From Drechslerella dactyloides (Eukaryota; Ascomycota; Orbiliomycetes; Orbiliales; Orbiliaceae), in contig JAGTWJ010000017.1 of assembly GCA_020064725.1 (NCBI GenBank), forward strand, positions 4,278,001 through 4,342,000: a stretch of 64,000 bases of DNA. The letters are read 5' to 3'. The number at the start of each line of letters is the position of its first letter. Position 1 is the first letter of the stretch. The notes beneath the pieces are model-generated. The model was not told where the DNA came from. It ran no database searches and was given only the letters and a program-made list of their open reading frames with translations. A program made the position numbers and the translations under genes. Below, in pieces: positions 23,272-34,516 of this stretch.

Positions 23272-24474
23272 ATGTTATATTTAAATTAAGGAAGTATTTC
23301 TGAATGGTTGCAAGTTGTCAGTCCACTTTTTGAGTGGGAGGAAGGCGTCTTAACATCTGCCAAAAAAGCCAACAATGCTTTGACCTGGTCGAACAGCACC
23401 ATGTGAGCTTTTCGCTGCCCTATCATTCCATTGCGGTGTTAACATGCGATTCGTTCAGGTGGATTCAGCATCAAGATGTCGACCGGAATCGTCGCTGAAG
23501 AATCTAGAAAATCTCACGTGCGCCACAAACCTGGAGTCTCTTATGCAATAAATTGTGCTAGTTAGCCGGCTAGCGAGCATTTATCGGTAGGTGAAACAGT
23601 ATCACGCGCAAGAGTGGCGCTTTGGTTCGTAGATATGGTTGATGCAATTTATCCTGGCCCGTCTCGCCAGGGGTAAACCAGAGCTGGTCAGTTCGCGATA
23701 TTTAGCCGATACTTACCGTCGCCCCACTGCAGTAATGAAATAGTTGCAATCAAAGCGGGTGGAACTATGATAAATTTCGAGGCTAACTAATAGTTTGGGG
23801 TCTATTATTTAGGGTGCATGGACTGTTCTGTACTCGCTTCGAATTCTCGATATTTGGCTTTTCACTCTCGATGCAAATCATCACGCCCCCGTTATGATGA
23901 TTTCCCCTGCGGCATGCTGATGATACGCGGAAAATTATTAATACTGTGACGAGAGAAAGTTGCATCAGCATATCTCGTCAAAGGAATCGCCTTCAAGTAA
24001 ACATTTATATGATCACTTTTGTGAGATAGTTAGTAATGTTTTGACCAGGAAAATTGGGAGCCATGGCCCAAGGACAGAGTCCATATACCAATGCTGAACA
24101 GGCATCGATCCCGGTATTCCGCGCCCAGTTGTCCAAGCCAGCACCAGTAGCCACGGCCTAAGATATATTGTTTAGGCGCTATGCACGCAGGCGTTTTGGG
24201 TATCTACTTAGAAACAATGAGCAAAAAAGGACCCTAAATGATACAAAATGTGCCCATGCATATATATAATGAGGACGTAAGAAGATATAATTATAGTGGA
24301 AGGGGTGGTTGCCTCCGCCTCCGTCCTTTGCACCCTGTCCTAGAGCTGGTTATACCTTCAGAAAGAAGCCGCCTCCTCTACTCCATCAATTTTTCCGTTT
24401 CCAATATATCTCGATCGACCCCGAGACTATCGATCAACACATATGCTGCTCGTAACTGTAAGGTTGAGGGCAGC
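23272..24474. other. Intergenic region and leader upstream of the GT90 gene
   Basis: No gene seen. The frame of the GT90 protein is open upstream to an ATG at 24238, but that extension would precede the membrane anchor and looks like leader sequence. Confidence 0.4.
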
Positions 24475-26028
24475 ATGATTTCTTCCAAGACTCTTCATCC
24501 GCAACGGGTAGCGAGGCATTTCGGTTCGCTTCACCTCCTATGTCTTTTAGTCGTTGGAGTCACCCTTATACACCTACGGGCATCCGTATACGACACTATT
24601 AGCGGGGCCAGGGACCTTTCCAGCGTCTCGACAATATTCAAAGCCTCGCATCCAATCGAAAGGCTTATTCTTCAATACGAGCAGAATTACAAGCAGTTCG
24701 TAGAACGGCAGTCAAAGACACCCGAAGAGGCTATCACGGCGTATAAGAAACGATACAACCGGAACCCACCTCCCGGATTCTCTAAGTGGGTGCGATATGC
24801 TCTAGCCCACAACTCCACCGTAATCGACGATTACGACAGAATAGAGGAGAAAATTGCACAGTTCCGAACACTTTCGCCATTTGACCTTCAAAGACGTATC
24901 AAAATTTGGCAGAAAACAGCGCGTTCCTTTGGTACCGTTAAAATCCAGGATGGCAGATTTATTGAAGGCGAGGACCGGGTCCAGAAGAGTCTCGCAGACA
25001 TTGTAGACCAGCTCCCCGATGTGGAATTTCTATACAGCTGGCTTGATGAACCACGGATCATCGGTGTCAATCGCGAATCGAACAAGGCTGACAGCGAGAA
25101 TATGGGCGGAAAGAATGCCTGGCCCCTCCTAACCGAAAAGTGCAACTTCCCGTCCGAATCCCAGGCCCAGCGACGATGGGAAGGCCGGACAGAACCAAAG
25201 TTTAAATATGTAGAAGACCTGAATGAATCTCTGGATGTCTGCAGGCACCCGGAATACCAGCACATGCACGGCTTCTTTAACTCCCCGACAACTCTGCCAG
25301 CGGTCAGAAGCTTGATCCCGTTATTCTCAGGTGCCGCGTTATCCACCATGAGTGATATCATCACGCCGGGACTAGACTACATCGCCCCGGGCTACCTTGG
25401 CGACAGCAAGACATTTGACGCCATTCCATACTCAGAGAAGAAGACACAGATGTACTGGAAGGCGTGGTCAACTGGCTCTTCCTTCAGGGAGGAGTCCTAC
25501 AGATTCAACCATCGCGTCCGCTTTGTCCAGCGATTCGGCACGCACCCCATGTTCCACATCGGCTTTTCCAGGTATGTTCAATGCGGCGACTTTTGCCCTC
25601 AGCTGGAGAAGCTAGTTGGGATAGTTCCAAACGACGACTCCAAGGTCGGATTCCAGTATAAATTCGCGATGGACATAGACGGAAATGGGTACTCTGGACG
25701 ATACTACCGCCTTCTGCACAGCAACTGCCTAGTTTTCAAGCAGACTATGTGGCAGCAGTGGCATGACGATAGGCTGATGCCGTGGGTTCACTATATCCCT
25801 GTTAGCATGAGCATGGATGAATTAGAGAGCATGGTCAATTACTTCGCGAACGACACGAAGGGTCAAGTGTACGGCGAGAAAATTGCAGAAGCGGGCAGGA
25901 CATGGGCAGAGAAGTCCCTGCGGCCCATTGATATCACGATATACACGTATCGGCAGTTGTTAGAATATGCCAACTTGTTTAAAGAGGACACAGGCAGTGA
26001 CAGGCGTACATTAGCGCCGCAGGATTGA
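24475..26028 (+). CDS. GT90 (CAP10-type) glycosyltransferase, 517 aa, intronless
   Basis: A single exon. The ATG at 24475 is preferred because it puts a hydrophobic anchor (residues about 15-37, SLHLLCLLVVGVTLIHL) right after a short basic cytoplasmic tail, the layout of a Golgi type II enzyme; an in-frame ATG at 24238 would add 79 residues of no clear character. The CAP10 block is clear: KVGFQYKFAMDIDGNGYSG then RYYRLLHSNCLVFKQ (the conserved D-DGN-x-SGR and LL-x-SN-x-VxKQ signature). These are preceded by IPYSEKKTQMYWKAWSTG and followed by the MPWVHYIPVS block. Family members include cryptococcal CAP10 and beta-1,2-xylosyltransferase; the sugar used here cannot be read from sequence. Another glycosyltransferase gene lies 1.3 kb downstream on the other strand, convergent. 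Confidence 0.88.
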   Translation: MISSKTLHPQRVARHFGSLHLLCLLVVGVTLIHLRASVYDTISGARDLSSVSTIFKASHPIERLILQYEQNYKQFVERQSKTPEEAITAYKKRYNRNPPPGFSKWVRYALAHNSTVIDDYDRIEEKIAQFRTLSPFDLQRRIKIWQKTARSFGTVKIQDGRFIEGEDRVQKSLADIVDQLPDVEFLYSWLDEPRIIGVNRESNKADSENMGGKNAWPLLTEKCNFPSESQAQRRWEGRTEPKFKYVEDLNESLDVCRHPEYQHMHGFFNSPTTLPAVRSLIPLFSGAALSTMSDIITPGLDYIAPGYLGDSKTFDAIPYSEKKTQMYWKAWSTGSSFREESYRFNHRVRFVQRFGTHPMFHIGFSRYVQCGDFCPQLEKLVGIVPNDDSKVGFQYKFAMDIDGNGYSGRYYRLLHSNCLVFKQTMWQQWHDDRLMPWVHYIPVSMSMDELESMVNYFANDTKGQVYGEKIAEAGRTWAEKSLRPIDITIYTYRQLLEYANLFKEDTGSDRRTLAPQD

Positions 26029-27308
26029 TACCACACTTGTTTTTGATTTTTAGAGACGGATCAGGTGTTCAGGATAGTAGTTTTTTTGGTCGTGTTCGTC
26101 CTTTTTTCCCTGTTCCCGGATCTCACTGTTGGCAATTGGACGTTTTTGTATGATTTTGTACGACTGTTGAGTTCTATAGCTAATATTACGATACATGAAT
26201 ATTTGATAATTCGAGTATAAAGATATTTCCGCCATTACTAAAGATTGATAATCTACTACAAACCAGGGTCGTCGACGTCTGTATTGACGTGATACTTCGA
26301 GGTTTAAATTTTTGTAACATCGGCTAGAATATTATATCCTACCTAGGAAGTATTCCGCGAGGTGCTCCTGTCCTCGGAACCAGGCTCCGTTATCTATGCA
26401 TGCAGGGACCTTTGAGCTATCGGACCGGTAGCTCCCTCCATAAGTCCCGCTAGAGCACTAGCTTACAATCATTACCAGAGCCGGGGAATGGTGGCATGCC
26501 GAGATGCTCCTAGCGCCGAACCAGCTTCACTCCAATCAACAAAGTGGCCGTGCGGCGTTACTCCCTGGTTAGTCTTCAGGCCAGATTTGCGCCGAGATAC
26601 ATTCGAGCCCCCGCGCTCTGAAAAATAGGTGGGAACGTGATCTACTAAGTCGCTCGGCGTTTCAAAACTGCAGAAACGGGGCCACATGCTGGATATATAT
26701 CCGGCCACCTTGCCAGCTACTTAGTAACCCAATTGATCAAACTATGCAGAATATGGCCATATATATTGCGCACTAAACATTACCCTGCACTTAACTACTG
26801 AAGTATACGTATAGTTGTTAGATTCGTGACTGTCGACTGGCCTAGTGGGCCCGCGTGGCACAAGCGAGTCTAGATGCGCTAGACTAGCCGCTATTTCGAA
26901 TATATAGCTGTTGATCGTCGCCATTTGAGGTGCAACTTAATCTATCTTACCATGCTGGTTAGTGTAACATGAGCTCGAGCGTGCTATAGCCCTATTTTCT
27001 GAAATACAACACTCCCACAGATAGTGTAAGAAATCAGTTGAACCAAGCTAGCTTATACATTTTTATTCAAGTCAATCTATATTTTCGCTAATACTAGTCC
27101 AAATCCTAGTAGTCCCAACGTCGAACGAATAATGTGATATTACAAGTAGACTCAATAACCTCCCCAAAGATGCTAGCAAGTTGTCCACCTTGACTCACTG
27201 TTACCGTAGAATACCAGCATCCAAAACTAGCCTTATGTCCAGCGACCTACTGCCCGTAAAATTCTGATGGCAGGATAGTGCATTGAGTGGCAGCTTCTCA
27301 TTTCACGC
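26029..27308. other. Convergent intergenic region between two glycosyltransferase genes
   Basis: Between the stops of the GT90 gene and the GT31-like gene. Mixed composition; short frames only; no repeat or RNA gene recognised. Confidence 0.45.
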
Positions 27309-29312
27309 CTACCCAGGACATTTAGCCCGCAACTTCTTCTCCTTCTCTTCGATCCGCCATGGGATCCAGCCGCTAATGCCACGTTGACGCACTTCCCGGA
27401 TTGTGCCATCTTGGGGTAGGCGACGTCCGTATTTGAGATTTGACGAATAACCGCAGTGACCTTCGCGGTAGAACCATTGGACGCATCCATCTATATGCTG
27501 TTCGCATGCCAGGCGGCCTAAGATAAGGAGGATAGTTAGCTTATAGCGTCTGGCATGAAGGTTAAACATTGGTCTCCGAAGGAAAATGCCTTGCTGGCCG
27601 AAGGTTGGACCTACAGTTCTTCTCGCTGGTGATAGCATCCTTTTTCCACTGCTCGGAACCGGTACCGGCCTCTTTGAGTTTATCCTCATTAAATTCTCCT
27701 TCCGTCGAGCTACGGTTATCCCAACCGATGCGCACAGCAGAGTCGCCCCAGTCCTCGCCTTCTTCTTTTGTGACCTCGCGCGGCAATCGCTCTGCCACGA
27801 ACCAATCGTACATATCCCGATATAGAATGTGTTTATATTCGGTCAGGTTCGTATCCTTTGCTCCGGGTGGCATATTGGAGAACTTCCACTTGACGGCGCC
27901 TTGCTCATGCTGCGGTGTCCAGCCGTTGGGTCGCCATCTACCGTTCTTACGAAGCATCGCCTGTTCAAATTCCCATATGTCCTGCATGTCTTCTGGGAAA
28001 TGGTGGTGCATAGTTCCAACAGGTTCGCAAAAGTCTTCCTCTTTCCAGGGGAGATTCCACCAGGGATCGCCTTGATAAAATGGCCCTTGGTGCATAATAG
28101 GGAGGCCGCGGTCTGCCATTGCCTGAGCAAGAACGTAGTCGCCACAGCAGGAGTGTGAGGCAAGTTTGGTGTAGTTTCGCTCCAGGTCGCTCAAAAAAGC
28201 CTCGTCGTGTATTCTACCTTTAGGAATTTAGTTTCGCTCGCGCTCCCGATTACTTGAAAAGCCTCATCGGAGATTTTACCTTCAGGAATCAGCTTGCGCA
28301 TTGCAGCTTGATTAATCAGATACCCAGACCCCTAAGATACAACTCAAATCAGCCAATGAACTTCTGTAAAAGAGTGACGGTAACTGCTATATCTCAGACG
28401 TACGCCATGGCCAAAGGCAAAGTCGTCGATGGCGGCCGACGCGCCGTGGTAAATGGGTGAGGTTAAAGGGTTGTGATTATTGGAAACGGCGAGGAGGTAT
28501 GGCCACCAGTTACTTGGTATCAGGCTGGTATCGCCATCGATGAAGAGGTAGTAAGAGGCATGTGGGTTCTTTTGATATGATCTGATCAGGATTGCGACCT
28601 ACCAAGCCACGAAGTTAGCTGTGAGCTTAAGCGTGCAAACTAGCTTGTTAATCTCCACACTTGGAGAAGCGCAGGTCGATCAAATCGGAAAGCATGCCGA
28701 CCCGGAAAGCTATCATCGGTCTGCATCTGATAAGGTAGGACCTCGCACATTTTTAAACCGATCTAATGACCAGCCCTCTTTCAAGTCACCCATCTTGCCT
28801 TCCACGTCTACAAGCCCGGCGCCTCGCAACTGCACCTCTTGCATGCTTCGCCAGTGTTTAAGCGAATCACCAGCGACATCAGCGGAGATATGACTTAAAG
28901 TATCCGACACATCCCAATCACCTAATTTCGTCTTTAAATCAGAGTATATCAACGTGTTAGGGAACTGTTGCACAAATGTCAGCAGTTGGATTGGGACGCG
29001 GTTGAAGATGACAGTGGCGCCAGTTTTAATCGATAGGACGACGTCATGCAGCGGGGCGCTTGGGGTTGACGGCCGGCGCACAGCTGGTATGACAGAGGGA
29101 ACGACAGCTACGCTGGTTATGGTGACGGTGCGTTCCGCCTGCAGGCTTTGCGCAGGCTGGCCCGTGACCGGCTCGACGAAAGGACGAAGTCTAGCGGCTA
29201 CTTGGGCATTGTATCTAAAGAGGAAGTAGCACTGCGTGACTAGCACAATCAGAATGCAAATCAGTAGCAGCGGCGAACGTCGCACTATCGACCCCGTCCC
29301 GTTCGCCAGCAT
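27309..29312 (-). CDS. GT31-like (fringe/DUF604-type) glycosyltransferase, 540 aa
   Basis: Exons 29312..28749, 28598..28404, 28331..28280, 28217..27615 and 27517..27309 join in frame. A type II anchor (residues about 14-32, LLLICILIVLVTQCYFLF) precedes a stem. The catalytic region has the DxD-like YLFIDGDTSLIPSNWW and the GGSGYLINQAAMRKL block. CCGDYVLAQAM corresponds to the acidic/GD block of GT31 enzymes. A Cys-rich C-terminal segment (ACEQHIDGCVQWFY..GHCG) resembles those found in fungal members. Predicted Golgi lumenal transferase, substrate unknown. Intron 3 (28279..28218, 62 nt) is a diverged tandem copy of the start of exon 4, with AG|GT at both junctions (see findings). Intron 1 (150 nt, donor GTGCGA) is the least certain join. 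Confidence 0.82.
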
Positions 29313-30791
29313 GACGGGAAGGACCGGCTAGATTTTACTACTGCCGATTTTGCTGTCAATGGGCGTTTTGCTCCAGGATAATGAATTTATAGTTATAAGA
29401 AGGCGTGAAATCGCTAGAACCGTGTCTGTGAAAAGCAACGGCTAGAGATTGAGAGGAAGCTTCACAAGCCTGTTCAGCGCTAGCTCACAATTAAAAATGT
29501 TCGTAGAGCTGAGAAAGAAGACCGAAGAGAATAGCTATAACATGCAGATGAGCGGAGCAGAAAGAAAGTTCAAAGGAGGAAAAGGGAAACTGAAAAAACA
29601 AGGGAAACACCATGAGATTTAATTGTGATACTGTTCATAAAGCAGCGGTGCTGTGTCTCAACTACATATCCAGAGAAGGCCGCAGCTGTGGGCTTGAAGC
29701 CGGTGCGCCGGTGCCTCTCGTTGGAAGTAATTGGCGACGGTTCGTCTATCCGCGCACGATGCATATGCCTCGCCAAATTGTGCTACATCGAGACATGTAG
29801 TACCATATTTTTGCATAGCCTGATATAATTTCTTAAAGCATAAGTTCTATCGGCCGCACCGATGCTAAACGTCCGATTCTGAGGCTGTAGTGTTGGGGGG
29901 CATCAGAGCATGCGCATGCTCCGAGGCAAGCATGGCCGCCACCTTTCAAGGAGCAAAGTGCAAAATCGCCTGGCGATATATAGCCTGATATGATGTGATC
30001 ATATGAAGAGTATAAACGATAAGGTGCATGCAGGACCTTAAGGTTTTGCATAGGATAAATCCGCTGGCTCCGGTCCCCCCAACCCCCTTCTGCCCGAATT
30101 AACAAGATAATGGGGGTGAACACGTGGTATACATTTATATCGAAGAAGTGATATTGCCTGGGTATATTGGGTATGTGGTACATCTATAACTACATATCTA
30201 CGACGTACACTAAGCAGGTAAACGGGCTATAGCAAAATTCCAGAAAGATAAATGAGCACAGGCCTGCAGGCGCTGCTGCCGTGGCGGATACGAACCCGAC
30301 ATTGAGGGCTGGCCTCCTCGAGCAGGAAAAAAAACGAGCCAGGGCCCTAGGACCCTGTCCTATAACAGGGTCTTCTATAAGGGCCAGCCGCAGAAGCCTG
30401 GATGTGGAAGAAAGGCCCTGTTGCACGAGTCCGATGATGCTATTCCTGGTTAAACTCTAGCTGACTGTACTCGGGTGGTCATGAACTGAAACATATCTGC
30501 AGAAGCCGTACCCTAGACAGACGTTGCCAGGCCTTGTCAGTGTCGAGACGTCGAGACCGGCCGTCATGTTGGTGACATGATGTTGACCTGGCGGCAACAC
30601 ACGGCTAGCATGATCCTTGTTGGCGTCGAGACAGCTCCAGATCCTGGTGCGCTATAATGCAGAATGCGGCAAATGCATCATAAACCTTACCAGATCCATT
30701 CCCACTTCTTGGAACTCCGCATCTAACCCCTCCCGCAAGACTTCCATATCACCAACGGATCTTGAGGAGCGTCCCAGCAATCTACGAAAAC
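29313..30791. other. Divergent intergenic region between GT31-like gene and QNS1
   Basis: Holds both promoters. Open frames at 29833..30183 and 30190..30426 show no domain. No other feature supported. Confidence 0.45.
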
Positions 30792-33358
30792 ATGGGTCAT
30801 CTCACAACCCTTGCGACGTGGTAAGTCTATCATCCCTATCGATATAGAATGCACGGCTAACATGGACCGACCTCACTAGCTCGCTAAACCAGTGGGCCCT
30901 AGATTTCGAGGGCAATGCTGAGCGTATCATTGAGAGCATCCGCCTCGCCAAGACAGCCGGAGCTTCGCTACGAGTTGGGCCAGAGCTGGAGATAACGTAG
31001 GTCGTCGCTTATTATCACCAACTATCCGCGTCTTTCCCTTTCATTCGCGCTCTGTCACGCGTATATCTGGGTGTGGTGGGGCACTTTGGGTGACTGGGAG
31101 ATGTATTCGAAGGGGCTATGGGTGTCTAGATCATTTTCTTGAAGGTATAGCTGCGAGGTGTGAATGATATGAGGGAGACTGAACTTTGGCTGACCAATCT
31201 CATAGGTGATACGTATCTCCACTCTTGGGAGATGTTCGCGCGGATCCTGAACCATGAGGAGTGCCAGGATATCATTCTCGACATCGGGATGTAGGTGACC
31301 CCTACCGAAGCAATGGCTACACATTATACCGCCTAGTTTACTAAAGAATGTCTAGGCCCGTGACGCATAAGAACGTTCGATATAACTGTCGTGTCATCTG
31401 CCTCAACCGCAAAATCCTGCTCATTCGTCCCAAGATGTGGCTGGCCAACAACGGCAACTACCGTGAAATGCGATACTTCACACCGTGGACCCGCCCCAGA
31501 TGCACGGAAATGTATTACCTGCCCCGCATGATCACCGAGATCACAGGGCAAGCTCAGGTTTTGTTTGGGGATGCGGTTATCTCTACCCCGGACAGCTGCA
31601 TCGGTGCGGAGACATGTGAAGAACTATTCACGCCGGACAGTCCGCATATTCCGATGGGACTGGATGGGGTTGAAGTTGTTACAAACTCCAGTGGTAGCCA
31701 TCATGAATTGAGGAAGTTGAACACAAGGATTGAATTGATCCGTAATGCTACTCTCCAGGTCTGTACCACGGACTTATATTAGTATCAAAGATTGTGCACT
31801 GGTGGCTGACGACGACAACAGCATGGAGGTATTTATCTTTACTCGAACCAACAAGGCTGTGATGGCGATCGACTATACTATGACGGCTGTGCAATGATCA
31901 TAATTAATGGAAAAGTTGTCGCCCAGGGGACTCAGTTCTCCCTGAACGACGTTGAGGTCGTAACGGCTACCGTCGACCTCGAGGATGTCCGAAGTTTTCG
32001 ATTCGCCCCATCCCGCGGCCTTCAAGCCGTAAGTACAGGCAAGGCCTATCAGCGAGTTGAAGCCTCGAAGGCTTTGTCGAAGAGTGGAGAGAACATCCAC
32101 CCAGGCGTCGGTCCTTCCCCCGAAATACCAGTCCGCTATCATACACCCGAGGAGGAGATCGCGCTCGGTCCGGCATGCTGGCTATGGGACTACCTTCGTC
32201 GATCCGGAACCGCGGGGTTCTTCCTGCCGTTAAGTGGTGGTATCGACAGTTGCGCAACCGCAACCATTGTCCATTCAATGTGCCGGTTGGTCATCGAGGC
32301 GGTCGAAAACGGCGATCAACAGGTTCTTTCCGACGTACGCAAGATCACCAAGGACCCCAATTTTTTGCCAGCGACACCGCAGGAGCTCGCCGGCAGGATC
32401 TTCCACACCTGTTTCATGGGTACCGAGAACTCGAGCACGGAAACACGATCCCGGGCGAAGGAATTCGCCGAGGCAATCGGCGCATACCACGTTGATCTCA
32501 ACATGGACACGCTCGTCACCGCCGTCCGTGAACTTTTTGCCTTCGTGACGAACAAGAAGCCGCGCTTCTTCGTCCACGGCGGGACGAAGACGGAGAACCT
32601 GGCACTCCAGAACATTCAAGCCCGGCTGCGCATGGTGCTCGCCTACCTCTTTGCGCAGCTGCTGCCGTGGGTTCGCGGTTTCGAAGGCGCCCTTCTGGTT
32701 CTCGGGAGCGCAAACGTCGACGAATGTCTTCGCGGGTATCTTACCAAGTACGACTGCTCGAGCGCGGATATCAATCCCATCGGCGGAATCTCCAAAACGG
32801 ATCTCAAGCGTTTTATAGCCTACGCGCGAGGTCAGTTTGGCATCCCGATCTTACATGATTTCTTGACCGCGACGCCAACCGCCGAGCTGGAGCCGATCAC
32901 TAAGGAGTACGTGCAGTCCGACGAGGCGGACATGGGCATGACGTACGACGAGCTATCGGTGTTCGGGCGCCTGCGTAAAGTGGACAAGTGCGGTCCGTAC
33001 AGCATGTTTACCAAGCTGCTGCACCAATGGTATCCGCGTCTGTCGCCGTCTGAGGTTTGTCCTATTTCCCCGCTGTCCTTTTCCCTCTATAGGTAGCGCT
33101 GGTTGATGCTGATGTTGGGATTTTGTCGTGCAGATTGCGACCAAGACGAAGAATTTCTTCTGGTACTACGCTATCAACCGGCACAAGCAGACGACGCTCA
33201 CGCCTGCGTATCATGCGGAGCAGTACTCGCCGGATGATAACCGGTATGATCTACGGCCGTTCCTGTATCCGCGGTTCAGCTGGCCGTGGAAGAAGATTGA
33301 TGCAGCGCTGGAGCAGATTGAGAAGGTGAAGGCGGAGCAGGAGAAGAAAGTCCAGTGA
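30792..33358 (+). CDS. QNS1: Glutamine-dependent NAD+ synthetase, 707 aa
   Basis: Seven exons: 30792..30820, 30880..30996, 31113..31144, 31206..31290, 31356..31758, 31822..33054, 33134..33358. The N-terminal nitrilase-type glutaminase domain has its triad in place: Glu45 (GPELEIT), Lys114 (RPKMWLANNG) and Cys175 (GAETCEELF). The C-terminal NAD synthetase domain has the PP-loop SGGIDS at 360-365, HTCFMGTENSS, and GSANVDECLRGYLTKYDCSSADINPIGG. Length matches yeast Qns1 (714). The enzyme amidates nicotinic acid adenine dinucleotide to NAD+ using glutamine and ATP, the last step of de novo and salvage synthesis, in cytosol and nucleus. The 5' half is cut into small exons (29-117 nt) that conserve frame exactly. 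Confidence 0.96.
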
Positions 33359-34516
33359 CGGGCACGGTCATAGATATCGGTGGGGGCATGTTATCACTAC
33401 TCGTAGAAGCATGGGGAATTGACGGATTTGTTCTACCTGGCTTGTGCAATAGTAAATTAATATAGACGATGTTCAATTATCGTTCTGATGCGATATATAT
33501 ATCGACACCTGGATAAGAATTTGTATGGGGAAATCCCGGTGCTACCAATAAGACGTAACAACAGCTACGATAGATCTACTTGGTCGGATATCCTAGATCT
33601 ATAAATCTGCTACGTATACTACGTAGACGTAATCACGAGATCATATAGTCAGGCGTTTTAAAGATCCCGCGAGGGTAATGATGTGTAATTTAGTGAAACC
33701 GACACACTTGCCCCCCCCAATATATATATGTGTATAAGATATCTCGAAAATCCAAGATTAGCTAATCAATGCGGTGCAGAAAAAACGACAAAATCCTCCC
33801 TCCGTCTTGAATGTGTAAAAATGACTTTTTGGTTCTGAACCGATCAGCAAGTCTAACGATATTAAGGAAAGAGACTGGTAGAGATATGACAGAGGAATTC
33901 GAAGAGGTGAAGGTGAGAAAGATGCAAGCGTACGTCGGGAAATTTAACTTCGAAACAGAACAACAAATGTCCCACATGCATGTGCATTTCATCGTAGCGT
34001 CGTATCAAGCTGAATGATATAGATAAGATCAAGGGAAAAAGAGGTTGAAACTGGAGAAAATAAACCAAATGCGATGGGATAGAAGAAAGAATATAATGTT
34101 GAAATGCGAGAAATGTCCGTAAACTCGGGGTAGGGTAGTCGACGATGCCCTCCGCTATGTATACCACTTTTTGACTCTGCAGATACTCGACCGCGGGAGA
34201 ATCGTTTCAAAAGCAAAAGCGTGAATTAAAAAGTGTAAGAACGTGCCGCATGGGATCGAAACTCAGAAACGAAAAAGAAGGAAGAAAGAAAATACTCTAA
34301 GGGGGGACAACGAAAGACGCTCTTGACCCTGAGGCGCTGTTCCGGCAGTCAAGATGAAGAAGGTTGGCAGCCTTCCTACGAGAAACCAAGGAAAACGCCA
34401 TTGTTACTCCGAAAAAAAAACCCCGGTTACCCACCCTTCACAAAACAAGTCTCCAATCCTCGGTGAAGAGAAAAAAGCTCAAACCAGCCGTTGCCGCGAT
34501 AAACCAAACAACAGCC
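33359..34516. other. Convergent 3' intergenic region between QNS1 and TRK
   Basis: AT-rich with purine runs. Contains only short open frames and presumably both polyadenylation sites. Confidence 0.5.
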
